NCBI GenBank assembly: GCA_003024175.1
Contig: MDYQ01000103.1
Location: 27,562 to 91,561, forward strand
DNA length: 64,000 nucleotides
Source of the DNA: Planoprotostelium fungivorum
Lineage: Eukaryota > Evosea > Variosea > Cavosteliida > Cavosteliaceae
Reading direction: 5' to 3'
Shown here: piece by piece, positions 12,739-25,944 of the stretch
How the letters are laid out: every line of letters starts with the position of its first letter
Numbering within the stretch: the first letter of the stretch is position 1
The notes under the pieces: generated by a model
The model's database searches: none
Seen by the model: the letters and a program-made list of their open reading frames with translations, nothing else
Told to the model about the DNA's origin: nothing
Made by a program: the position numbers and the translations under genes

Positions 12739-15060
12739 ATGACAATCCGAGCTGTCTTATGCCTCTTGGCTGTAGTGTCTACCCTTGGACAGCTATTTTC
12801 TAGATATCCCGTCTATGACTACGTTGTCGTCGGTGGTGGTGGAGCCGGAAGTCTGTGGGCCGCCAGGTGACAACGTAGAATCTCCACTCGCTCACTCGTC
12901 GCAGACTATCTGAGACCAAGAATACAGTACTCGTTCTAGAACAGGGACCCAATGCCACTTGCTACAAGTGCGATAACACGGTCCTCAACGACATCGACGA
13001 CCTCTGGACCTCCCACGGAAACTCTCTCTTCACTACACCCCAAGGTCCAGCCCAACGCAGCTTCAAACAGATCAAGATGTCTCGCCCCGGAGGAAACACT
13101 CGTATCTACCAGGGTGTAGCCTACCCCGCTCATCCCGGCGTCTACAGGTGACTTGACTCTCACCTTCTCTTCTCAACTCTGCAGACAATACCCTGGAAAC
13201 CTCACCTACGAGAAGTTTCTTCCTTACTACGCCAAGTTCCAGAACCACTATTGCAACTACTTGAACCAGAGCATCACCGGCATCTCACCCGCTGACTGCC
13301 TCAAATATCACGGAACCAAGTCCGGTCCTATGGGCATCGCTCGTCCCGTCACCACTTACTCTGACAGCGCTTTCTTCAAAGGTGGCCATCTACACTCTTT
13401 TCTCTTCCGTCTCCTCTTCTGACTCTCAGCAGCTCTCATTCAATCGGCTCCCGAATTCGGTCTCAAATACCTGCCTGACGCCTGGAATGGAGCTGTGAGA
13501 CGAGGTCACATCGACGTGTGGCTGACACAGTGACAGGATCAGCTCAACAACAAGGACGGTCAAGCCATCTTCTTTCAGCAGCACTTTAGAAGAGTGGCCG
13601 AACCAGCCAATCCCGAGTCAGCCAGAGTCCGAGAGTCAACCTGGAGCGGCTACACACCCTACTCCGTCCGAGCCAGAAAGAATCTCACCTACAAGACGGA
13701 GACACAGGCTATCCGCATCATCTTCCGTAACGAGGTCAACCGTGGAGACTTTGGCTTTGTCCTTCTGACGGGATTTCCCAACACCAACAGTCCCTCCACT
13801 CAAGCTGTCGGTGTCCTCTACCAACAGGGTGATCAGACCTTCGCCGTATTCGCTCGCAAGCAGCTTGTCCTCGCCGGTGGTGTCTTGGGTACTCCCAAAT
13901 TGCTCCAGCAGAGTGGTGTGGGTCCCGCTGACCTTCTCACTTCTCTGGGTATCCCCGTCGTCGCCAACAACAAGTACGTCTCTACCGTCTACCACATCCT
14001 CATCTTCACAGGTACATCGGTCAGAATGTAGCGGATCACCCGGGTTTCGTCTCCGTCTTCAAGGCTAAGAAGCAGCTGCCCGTCAACTTGGTCAATTTTG
14101 GATGTGAGTTCGAAGCCATCCGCACTGTAACTGAGGTTCCATAGGCTTGGGCACCATCCTCTTGACTACACCTTTCGCCAAGCACGGATACCCCGACATA
14201 CAAGTCCAGTTGTTCCCCACCTTCCCCATCACGACCTTCGAGTCTGTCGCTGGACTTTCTCCCCTCCAGCTCCAGTACCCTCCCTCTCCCGTTGCAAACG
14301 ATACGACTGCCATCGGTGCTGCCCCCATTCTCAACTTCATCATCTGTAGAACCGACCCCACCGTTCGTGGCTCATACAACATCACGGGTGAGACATCAGC
14401 TCCCTTCTGTCCTCACACGTGTACAGGAACTCAATACCGATACACCAGCCAGCTCGACCTCGGATGGTCCACAGATTTCGGCACCTACGCTGGTTCCGAT
14501 GACTACCAGGCTACCCGATGGGTGGTCAACTACTTGAGAGGAAAGCTTCTGGGCGCGAACGCCACCTCTTTCGGAAAGGAGTGGATCGAGCAGGAGTTGG
14601 TCCCCGGTATCGTTGACCCTGCCGGACAGGAGTACAATGATCTCTTGGCCAACGCCTACAACTCTGGCCTCACCTACCACCAGACGGGTGGTGTTGATCT
14701 CGGCACTGCCACTGACATCTATGGTGAGCACTCTCCACTCTCTTTCTCTCTGACCTTTGTGCAGGAAGCGTCAAGGGAGTCACGGGAATCACCGCTTGTG
14801 ATAACTCTGTGCAGCCTCACCCACCCAACCAGAACCCCACCGGAGCCATGCTGGCCCTCTGTGAATATGTCTCAGAGCAGCTCATCCAACACACTGCCGG
14901 AGGACCCTCTCTCGATGATGTCTTCCTTCAGCTGGCCCCTGAGCCAACACCCTCTTCTGCTGCTGGTTCAGCGGAAGCCTTACCTTCCTCTGGCGCCATT
15001 CCTCTGGCTGTCAGTTCAGCTCCCTTCTTCATCCTCTCTGTACTCTTTTTCCTCTTCTAG
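12739..15060 (+). CDS. Secreted GMC oxidoreductase, probably GPI-anchored
   Basis: FAD-dependent glucose-methanol-choline oxidoreductase; members oxidise alcohols, sugars or sterols. ATG 12739 begins a signal peptide (MTIRAVLCLLAVVSTLGQ). The ADP-binding fold follows directly (YDYVVVGGGGAGSLWAAR). The central signature LVLAGGVLGTPKLLQQSGVG is at about 13870. The C-terminal half keeps a His in TYHQTGGVDLG and the NPTGAMLALCEYVSEQL segment, matching the substrate-binding/catalytic His-Asn region of the family. The product ends with a Ser/Pro/Ala-rich spacer and a terminal hydrophobic tail (LAVSSAPFFILSVLFFLF), the pattern of a GPI-attachment signal. There are about seven short introns and about 690 residues. 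The substrate cannot be deduced. Extracellular location is inferred from the two terminal signals. Confidence 0.92.
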
Positions 15061-15192
15061 GTATTGCTTATAATAATAAATGTACCACCACCCTATATTT
15101 CACTCTTGTGCACAAGAGCGATCCATCACAGACAGATCATCATATGGATGTCACGGACTCAATCGGGGACATTTATTGAATAAGTAAGGAGA

Positions 15193-17284
15193 CTATTGGT
15201 AGAGGTCTGCCCAAGAGGAAGAGAGGGCGGAGGCACACTCGATGAGACCGACGGTGGCGGTGTTGTGAGGGAAGTTACCCCACAGCTCTCCACTCTCAGT
15301 GTGAACCGTCTCACTGATCAATCCTGCGTGGTTCACGTTCTGCAGAGCCTTCTCAAAAAGCTCTCTGGCCTCCTTGGTCCTTCCGGCTGCTGCCAGAGCT
15401 CTGATGTATCTGCACTCGTCAGTCATCTCTCTCTTCCCTCTCCTCACCTGAATGTGTCCGAGTTCTTGGAGATGGAGGAGTCCTTCTTCTGAAGAACGAA
15501 TCCCTTCTTGACCAAGTCCTTTTCGATGCGGTCGAGAGTTCCCTTGTACTTGTCGTCGGAGGGAGAGACGAACCCGAGATCGACGATGGAGAGGAGCTCG
15601 GCGGTGACCTCCTGACCACCCCAGTGGGAAGTGAACGAGTTGAGTTGGGCGTTCCATGCCTTGCTCAAGATGCTGCCGTGGATCTCTGAGGCCACGGTGC
15701 TCCAGTACTGAGCGCGGTCGTTCTTCTCCAGCTTCTTGGCGATCTTGGACAGACGGTCCGCAGCGGCCCAGGCGAGGACGGAGGCAGAAGTGTTGACTTC
15801 TCCCTTGTCGCTCGTGGCGTAGCTGTTCTTCGAGTGCTCTCCCAGTGTCTCCAGACGCTCAAAGAGGCTGAGAGGGTCAGAGGTGAGAGGGTGGAGGAAC
15901 TCACAAGACATCTCCCATCTTCTTCAGTCTGTGATCGAAGAAGGTCTGAGTGAGGGCAAGGATGATGGTGCCGTATCCAGCGGGGGAGGATTGTTCGGCA
16001 TCTTGGGTACCCAGCTTGACGGGGCCAAGGCCTCGGTAACCGGGGAGTCTGTGCATGTCTCTTTCAAACAACCTCGTCTCCAGAGACAGACCATAGACGG
16101 ACTGAATTCTCTTGTCCCCAGCATCCTTTTCTGTGTAGTCGGCAACGATGTTGGACAAAAAGTTGAGGTAGCTCTCCATGGTGGCGGTGGCTCCCAGGTT
16201 GTTCAGGGCGTGGACGACCTGACACGTTCAATGGATGTATTTGTTGGAAAGTACCTGAGAGGAGTTGCGCAACCAACAGTATCGGTGGTCCTTGTTCTCT
16301 CCGTTAGGTCCAGTGGGTACAGATGTGGTGAGGGCAGCGACGAGAGCACCAGTCTCCTCAAAGTGCATGGCCTTGAGAGTGATGGCAGCACGGAGTACGG
16401 GCTCTTGCCATTCGAAGGGGATCTGAGAAGGTGAGTACACTCTTACACACTCCACTCACAGTGAGAGCACGGGTCCAGTTCTTCCAGAAGTTGGTGGTCT
16501 TCACGAGGTAAGACTCGGCCAACTCGGAGAGGGGCTGCTTGAGGGAGTCGTCTGGCATGAGGACCAAGTAGAGGGGCTCGTCTACCTCAAAGAGGACTTC
16601 ATCGACAACGTAGGAGATGGGTGCGTTGGTGGTAAGACGGATGGTCAGGTTGGACAGCAAGTATCGAATGTGGTTGCTTCCACGGGTCTTCTCGGGAGTA
16701 CCCCAACCGTAACTGTGAATCTCAGAAGTGGAAGAAACAAGCGAGAGAGAAAGACAACATGATCGAGTGAGAGAAGTGAAAGAGAGAAGGTCACCCGAAA
16801 GTGGGGCGCAGACGGATCTGAGCTCTGGGACGTCCCTTGAGGGGACGGATGATACGTACCAACATGTTGGGTCTGTAATCACGATCTGCAGACTCGAAGC
16901 GAGGGCAGAAATCGACGATCTCCAGAGAGCTGTCTGCTGTGTGTAATTTCGTAGACAAGATGGCAGTGTTCTTCAGGTAGCTCTGTTCGGTCTTCTGAAG
17001 ACCTGGCACGAGGACATCGAAGAAACCAATGTCACTGGATGTGCTCCTAGAAGGGGCATCAGAAAAGAAGACTATACTGACTCACGTGGATCTCTTCAGG
17101 AGAGAACAGAAGACTGGATCTCCATCGAAACGAGGAAAGCAGGACCATACAACTTGGGCCTTACGATCTGTGAAGGTCAGAGAAGTGGGTTGAAAACATT
17201 AGGATCACCGATCAGAGCACTGAAATTGCAGTTGCTGACAACAGCGAGCTCGAGGCTTTGTTCTTGTTTCAAGGGATTGCTCAT
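15193..17284 (-). CDS. Glycoside hydrolase family 15 (trehalase/glucoamylase-like)
   Basis: GH15 enzymes are inverting exo-hydrolases that release glucose from maltose-type glucans or from trehalose. The family is recognised from N-terminal CFPRFDGDPVFCSLL, RYCWLRNSS (equivalent of the family's YCWLRDAT/S motif), SFTSHWGGQEVTAELL, DLGFVSPSDDKYKGTLDRIE, and the C-terminal ETVHTESGELWGNFPHNTA. These fit the bacterial/archaeal GH15 group, which includes trehalases. ATG 17284 gives MSNPLKQEQSLELAVVSNCN leading into the domain after one 41-bp intron. No signal peptide is seen, so it is probably cytosolic. The expected catalytic Glu segment is less canonical (LFERLETLGEHS), so activity should not be assumed. 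About 620 residues. The neighbour trehalose synthase starts 232 bp away on the opposite strand, which favours a role in trehalose or maltose turnover. Confidence 0.88.
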
Positions 17285-19821
<2,537 letters not shown>

Positions 19822-19873
19822 GGAGAAATAAACACAACCCGAAGTCCAATTCACTTTGTAACGAAGGAAAGTA

Positions 19874-22168
19874 ATGACTACAAGCAGAGAGGCACTCTTA
19901 AAGCGTTTGGGTAATCCAGAGAAAGGATCCTTGCATTGGGCCGCTCTTCAAGATGATCTGGCTGGTGCGATAGAGTTAATTCGAAATGGGGCTGATGTCA
20001 ATGCACAAAGTGAGGTCTCTCCGTTGTGAGATCAAGATTTGAACATTGATAGCCAAGGAAGGCGTCACACCTCTCGATGTGGCTAGAGAATTCGAACATG
20101 GGGTTGTATATCAGCTACTCAAGATCTCTGGAGGTGTTCCCGGCGAAGAGGCAGGATTTGATAGAGGATTGGGACTAGTAGACCTCGCCTCTGCTCAGTT
20201 GGGATCTAAAGTAATCAAGTCTATTGGCTCCCGCTGACGATGATCAGATTATCTGGACGAATAATGAATGGTTCGCAGCAGCCTCAAACTTGCTCAAACC
20301 TGGGAGAGGAAGTTTTTCACCTCAGACGGTAAATTGACGAACAGACCCCACACTGAATCATACTAGTTCGTCTCCACGGGGCAGTTGTATGACGGATGGG
20401 AGACGGCCAGGCACGGGGCGTTGAGAAGAGGAGGAAGGGACTTCTGTTACATTCAACTCGGTAAGAGATGTGAGGATTGCGATGAGTGAAAAGAGTAGGT
20501 GTACCAGGTGTGGTGAAGGGCTTCGATATCGATACGAATCACTTCACGGGAAATTATGCACCAGCGGCCTCAGTGGATGGTTATTGCGCCGACAGAGGTG
20601 ATGGCTGGCACAGAATGCATCTAATCCTTCTCAGAGCTGTCCACAGAGGAGTTGAATGTCGTCGTGAGTGGTATTGTGGAGGATGTTCATAACAACAGAC
20701 AGGAATGGACAGAGATTTTACCGGAGGTGACCCTCTCAGCCAGTTCGCAACACTATTTCGCAGCAGCATTGGTTTCGAGGTAAATGGAATTCAAAGTCCG
20801 TGTAACAAGAGACAGGTGGACTCACCTTCGGCTGAACATCTACCCAGACGGTGGTGTTGCCAGATTCCGAGCCTTTGGAGATGTCACACCCAAATGGAAC
20901 GATGAGAAGGAGGTGTGTGGAATAGAGAGGAAGAGCTGAATGAAGCAGGAGGAAATGATCGATCTGGCGCTCATCACCCACGGAGGAAAAGGAGTCTTTG
21001 TGTCAGACAGTTATTTCAGCCATCCAGATAATGCCATCACTCCGGGGAGGGGCATCAACATGGGGGATGGATGGTGCGATGAAGGATGGAAGGGTCATTG
21101 AAGGAGATAGGGAAACCAAGAGGAGTCGATCACCGGACCACAAAGAATGGCTTGTCATCCGGCTGGGTAGGCTGGGGAGTATCGAGGAGATCGAATTGGG
21201 TAAGTGATGAGGGAGAAGGAAGAGTAATCGAATCAGATACAAATCACTTCAAAGGAAATTATCCGTGGGGTGTCGTGGTGGATGGATGCTTCGGGGTATG
21301 AACATGAAGGAGAGGCGCGGATAACACTCGACAGGAGGGAGGAGAGTGGAGAGAGATGCTTCCTTTGACTCATTTGGAGGGTCACAAGCAACAAACGTTT
21401 GTGCGAACCACGGATAGTCAGGCTACAGAAAGCATCGCGACATTGAGAGATGTGGGATTGGTCTCTCATGTTCGTGTGACCATCATCCCTGATGGAGGGA
21501 TCTCTCGTATCAGGTTCTATTCAACATCTGCTCCCTCTCACCCATGTCAGATTGAGAGGCAAGCCATTCAGTCGAAAGAGCTTGACGAGAGAGATGTTAT
21601 CTACATCGTTGACCAGTCACATACAATTACTCGGTATCGATGAGGGAAGGTAATCACTCTCTCACGGACTTTGATCAATTGTTGCAGGTTTCATACATTT
21701 GGATCCGTGTCACAAGTGCTGACAGATGAGGGGTGCAAACAATGGTTAGCATCTACCACGGGAACAATGAGTGTGATGTGTAAGCAGGGGATCGCGTTAC
21801 CTCATGGAATGGTACAACTCCAACAGGTGAGAGGAGGAGAAAAAGACAAACTGATAGTAGGTAGAACTTTGAAGGAGAGTGCACGTATGTCCCTCTCGGA
21901 GGTGTGGCGAAATATCTAGTGGTAGTAGCTCTTCCCAAGATAAGAGGAACCCGTCCCGATTTAATGAATCTCTCGGGATTCATCAATGAAGGTAACAGAG
22001 CCGTGCACATTCATCAAGGTGTATGGCATTACATTGCCCCACTGGGTGAGTTGAATTAGATCTTGCATTGAATGACCTTGATTAGACCAGGTTGGCCAGT
22101 TTCTGGTTATCGAATCAGGCCAAAAACGGTGGTCTCAGATTTCCCCAAACAACATTCTTCTCAAATGA
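19874..22168 (+). CDS. Ankyrin-allantoicase-ureidoglycolate lyase fusion
   Basis: Allantoicase splits allantoate into urea and ureidoglycolate; ureidoglycolate lyase then yields glyoxylate and urea. ATG 19874 starts an ankyrin-like segment ([20 protein letters not shown], then [11 protein letters not shown]). Two allantoicase repeats follow. The first has [26 protein letters not shown] and [12 protein letters not shown]. The second has [39 protein letters not shown] and a final [13 protein letters not shown]. The last third (21680-22168) matches ureidoglycolate lyase: [40 protein letters not shown] and GVWHYIAPL. After one more intron it ends [13 protein letters not shown] 22166-22168. No stop or frameshift breaks the joined frame as I splice it. 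The ankyrin part is short and may mediate assembly. Confidence 0.88.
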
Positions 22169-22177
22169 TACACAAGC

Positions 22178-22786
22178 ATCATAGTAAAAGGGAATATTAT
22201 AGCGGATTCATCTACAACTCACCTCACACTGAATGCTCACCTCCTGCGTTCTGTTTGGTGATCCTCTGCAAAACATTTGTAAGTGTTTGTGCGCTCTGTA
22301 CTCGCTTGTGCAGTCAGGGCGGAAATCTATACATTCAAATCAAACAAAAGACACAAGGAGGCAAAAGGCAGCTGTATATAAATAGGCTAAGCTGAAGTAG
22401 AATCAATTTATTTGAGGCTCACAAGGCCGTTCAATTGTTCTTGACGATGTCCTTTGCTGCGTAAGAAAACCTGGGGTGATGTTGGAAGTGCTCAATCCCT
22501 CTTCTCTTAGACAAGCTTTCTGACCAGCACTTGCAGTTTGGGTGATGTAAGACAGCTGTTCTCTCCGGGTGTCTCCGCCATAGTCCTTGGCCGCCTGTGC
22601 AAGATCTGCAGGAGTCTCAAAAGCTTTGGGAGGCATGTTTGGTGATGGTGAAGTGCTAGCTTGTGTATTCAGTCGGAAATGACGATTGAGCACTCTGCAG
22701 TTGGAGAATCCCTCCTTCTCTGCTTCCGCCATGAGATCCTCATGAGGGCGGTCTGCCACAAGGGATTCTGAGTAATGGAGTAAAAT
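22178..22786 (-). repeat. Leader-ORF-tail unit, copy 1
   Basis: Read on the minus strand, this unit has a conserved leader (22786-22709), a small ORF (22636-22403), then the conserved tail repeat R1 (about 22350-22178). The leader core matches the copy at 38722-38797 with only 2 mismatches in 53 bases. The tail is visibly similar over about 190 bases. The ORFs between them are unrelated. Confidence 0.7.
22403..22636 (-). CDS. Small variable ORF in repeat unit 1 (77 residues)
   Basis: ATG 22636 lies 72 bases after the conserved leader. The product begins MPPKAFETPADLAQAAKDYG and is hydrophilic, with an alpha-helical first half, two Cys and a basic end. No family is recognised. The TGA stop (22405-22403) sits inside or next to an AATAAA signal (22412-22407), the same arrangement seen at well-supported genes here. 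A longer in-frame extension into the leader is open but lacks an ATG start at its beginning. Whether it is translated is unknown. Confidence 0.4.
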   Translation of the reverse strand: MPPKAFETPADLAQAAKDYGGDTRREQLSYITQTASAGQKACLREEGLSTSNITPGFLTQQRTSSRTIERPCEPQIN

Positions 22787-22859
22787 TGTAACTCCGTTTC
22801 ACATGAAATGGCGGTCATGCGTGATGAGGTTCCTCAGATCATGAGATGACTCGCTTTTG

Positions 22860-23400
22860 TTCATTGAAACCAACGGAAAATGCAGAGATGCGTTACATAC
22901 CTTGAAGCCACCAAATTACAGACATGCAGCATGACCACAGCACCGCTCCTAATCTCACTCCCCGTCCAAACATACCTCCTCATTTCTCTTATCCGCTTCG
23001 CCATACACCTTCCCGTCCTGAACCGTCTCGTCCTGCTCCTCCACCATCGCATGGCCCTCCCCAGCATTACTGAGGATAATCTTGAGTCACTTAGATAAAG
23101 TCCTCACTCAAAACGTTTGCCACTCGTCTCTAAATCCTTTCTGCCAGGGCGTCAGGTCTGTTTGTGTGCCCTGCATTCAATTCTTTCTCATATGCTGAAT
23201 TTCTCAATCCACTATATGGTACAATCTTATAAGATACTGTTCATATTTAGCATCTGTATCATCATACTGTTCAACACATTTTTGAAACACCTCAGGACTA
23301 CCCCACATTCAAACTCGTACGAACTTCTATGTCTAGACTTGACTTTGGAGGCGGTATGTCGAGCATCGGCGGCGGAAGCGGCTATGGCGGCCGCTAATCT
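22860..23400 (+). other. Low-complexity coding-like fragments
   Basis: A Pro-rich frame (PSRPEPSRPAPPPSHGPP, about 23015-23067) can be joined by a splice to MQRC at 22880. Later, a Gly-rich frame (MSSIGGGSGYGGR, TAA about 23396) begins right after a possible 3' splice site. Between them lies a degenerate copy of the ORF fragment found at 31.8 kb. It may be one small low-complexity gene or unrelated debris. Confidence 0.2.
23157..23300 (-). repeat. Degenerate copy of the 31.8-kb ORF fragment
   Basis: About 140 bases match 31787-31922 with scattered changes and one small insertion. On the minus strand both encode a PEVFQ-CVEQY-DAKYEQY type peptide. This copy carries frameshifts, so it is a dead fragment of a dispersed coding element. 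Confidence 0.6.
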
Positions 23401-23529
23401 GATTCCAATCTAATGCCACAACGGACAGCATCACCGGCTGTTGTCATAAACATAAACAAATTCAAATTTGTTGGCTTTGTATCATGAGAGTGAGAGTTGC
23501 AGAGAAATGCGCTAGGTTGCTCATATTTT

Positions 23530-23745
23530 CGCTCATCTCATCGGCTGTGCACCTTGTGTCTTTCGTATGAATTGAATGCAGAGATTTCCACCCAGTCGCA
23601 TAAAGCATGCGCAGAGCACACGAACGCTTACAAATATTTTGCACAGGATCTCCAAACAGAACACAGGAGACGAGCATTCAGTGAGAGGTGAGTTGTAGAG
23701 AAATGAACTATAATACCCCCTTTTACTTTGATGATACTCACATTC
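23530..23745 (+). repeat. R1 tail repeat, copy 2
   Basis: This copy contains the R1 core (GCTTACAAATATTTTGCA, then CCAAACAGAACACAGGAG and GAGTTGTAGAGAAATG) and ends in ACTATAATACCCCC-TTTTA. It is in the opposite orientation to the copy at 22178-22350, so the two form inverted repeats around 1.2 kb. Confidence 0.75.
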
Positions 23746-23908
23746 AGCCAATCTGAATTCCCGATTTTGTTAACACGTGATCAAATGTTGAATGGTGGTC
23801 TCGTGGGAAAAGTGCCCACCTGTCCAAAAGACAATTTGGTGAGAATTCGTCATTTTCTCAAGCACAACGCTAGTTATACGTGTTGATGTTCTTCTTTACG
23901 AGCACAGA

Positions 23909-25487
23909 ATGACCGAAAAGCGAGAAAGTGATTATGAGACGAAACGTTCTCCGGGGGAACAAGTCAACGAGCCCGACCTCACCTGGGACAAACGTTTGGA
24001 CACAAACACGTTCAGTATGGGCGTAGCAGAACTTATGCGCCGCAAGAGCCCTGATCCAGTAACCAAAGTGGGTTGCTGCATCCTGGATGGTCACAGTGGC
24101 AGAGTGAGCCCAGTCATTGACGTTCTTCCTCGAGCCTGATAAACATGACAGATTTTGTCTGCAAGTTATAACGGTTTAGTGGCTGGGTTATACACCCAAC
24201 CGAATACTTGGGCAAAGAACAAAGACAACTACCTTCAACACGCAGAGCGCAATGCGCTAAATCTGCAGCCCAACGAGTTCAACCATTGTAATGATATAGT
24301 TGTGTACACTACCATGATACCCTGCATCAAATGTGCAGCTATGTTGATGCAGGTGGAGACTTGAATTCTCTATTATTAAGCTGACAATCACAGCACAGTA
24401 CACAACAAATTATATACAATGTAGCAGCAAAGAAGTATTATGAGGAATCAAAACCTGCTTTTGATCAGGCTCAGATTGGCTGTATGTGAGTATATCATTG
24501 GGCGAGTATAGATAACTTCCTGACAGCAGCTTGGGCAATTTGTATGATGATGCTCTTGGTTACATCACCTTAAAACCATACGGGAAACACCGGGATCCGG
24601 GCTTTGAGAAAGTCGTCAAACTTGAAGTTGCTGAGAAAGTGCAAAAGGCTACAATTACCAAGTGGTCAGAGATCCATATGAGTGTCGCAATGTTAGCAGC
24701 AAAGCGATGCAATCAAGGCATCGATCCCAGTGTAAGATCTGGATGTTGTATCGTTGAGAAGCACACAGAAAAGGTAAACCTGTTGCCAGACTCAAATCTA
24801 AATACACTAAAACGACTAATTCATAACAGATTCTCTCGTGCGGTTTTACTGGTCTACCCAAGCAATTGAAATTTGAAAAACCGAATGAGAAGATGATCAT
24901 CTCAGCCATTGGCAATGCTTTACGTTTTGCGGGAGATGTACAAGGTTCTACTATATATTGCATCAGAAGTCCCACAATGCATGACATCATAGAGTGTTGT
25001 CAGGTGATATACTCATGTTATTCCCATCTCCATCAAGTTCCTCTGATTATCAATCAGAGGGGAGTAGCAAAGGTATACTGCTTTGATGATATTCCGGAGG
25101 CTATGCATCGTTTGGTTTCTGAGCATCCTATCTGCCTCAGGTTGGGATTGCTGTGTTAAAATCACTTATTCTTCCAGGACCTTTGATACAAAGGAAACTG
25201 GCAACTATTACGAGGACATTGGATGGTGCAAAATTGAGAGAAAAGATGGAAGTTCATGTGATGATTCGTATGGTGAAAGGAAAGGACAATCCTCCATCAT
25301 TCAGATGCCGACCGAGGAGGAGAGGAAATGTGAATGGGTTCAATACTGCAAGGACCAGCAAGACCTGAACCAGAAGTGGAGGGAGAACAAGTTACCTATG
25401 AGCGAAATCAAAAAAATGCTCCCAACAAGGCGAGAGGGGATCCTTTCACCCAAAACCCTCCACTATGATGACCAGGGAAATCATTAA
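23909..25487 (+). CDS. Double-domain cytidine/dCMP deaminase, second domain degenerate
   Basis: Zinc-dependent deaminases of the dCMP/CDADC1 type convert cytosine to uracil in nucleotides. Domain 1 (about 24000-24480) keeps the zinc ligands and catalytic Glu: HAERNAL (HAE at 24239-24247) and PCIKC (24320-24334), preceded by ILSASYNGLVAGL. Domain 2 (about 24560-25140) repeats the layout (RSGCCIVEKHTEK, ILSCGFTGLPKQL). However, the HAE position reads SAIGNAL (24902-24922) and no PCxxC follows (SPTMHDIIECC). Domain 2 is therefore probably non-catalytic. A charged C-terminal tail (KWRENKLPMSEIKKMLPTRR) follows. The start is ATG 23909, with about seven short introns. Human CDADC1 also carries two such domains, so a CDADC1-like role is possible. 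Confidence 0.85.
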
Positions 25488-25944
25488 GCGGCTGTGTTGC
25501 CGAGGACCAGATTCACCTGCTGTTGTCTGATAAACTTGCATTCAAAAATTGCGCCTTCTTGTCACCAACACTGACCAAAGCAGACCATAAAAAACAACAG
25601 AGGAGAGGGACAAAGATGATCTGTAGGAAGGATCTGGGCCCAGAGGTGAGCATTCAGTGGCGAGTTGTAGATAAATGCACGACGATGTCCCCTTTTACTC
25701 TCTGGACATCAGCAAGACACGACACAGGAAGTGTCTGTTTGCACAGATAAAAGCCATAAAATCGACTCTGGATATAATTTGAACAGAGCACAGGAAGCAA
25801 GCAAACAGAGAGCAGGGTGTTGTAGATAAATCCGCTATAATATCCCCTTTTAATATGATGACAAGCACTGTCCTTCCTGTGTGTTGCTCACAGAGCGCTC
25901 AGAGATAAAAGGAATGCAATTTCATCGAATATTTTACATCTCGA
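25488..25944. other. Intergenic with two partial R1 repeats
   Basis: Two truncated R1 copies lie at about 25640-25710 and 25785-25866. They are recognisable by GTTGTAGATAAAT and the CCCCTTTTA-type end. No gene is seen. Confidence 0.6.
25640..25866 (+). repeat. Two tandem partial R1 tail repeats
   Basis: Both pieces show the R1 3' half in the same orientation (GAGTTGTAGATAAATGCAC, then TCCCCTTTTA; and GTTGTAGATAAATCCGCTAT, then ATCCCCTTTTAATATGATGA). Internal parts are missing or diverged. Confidence 0.6.
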
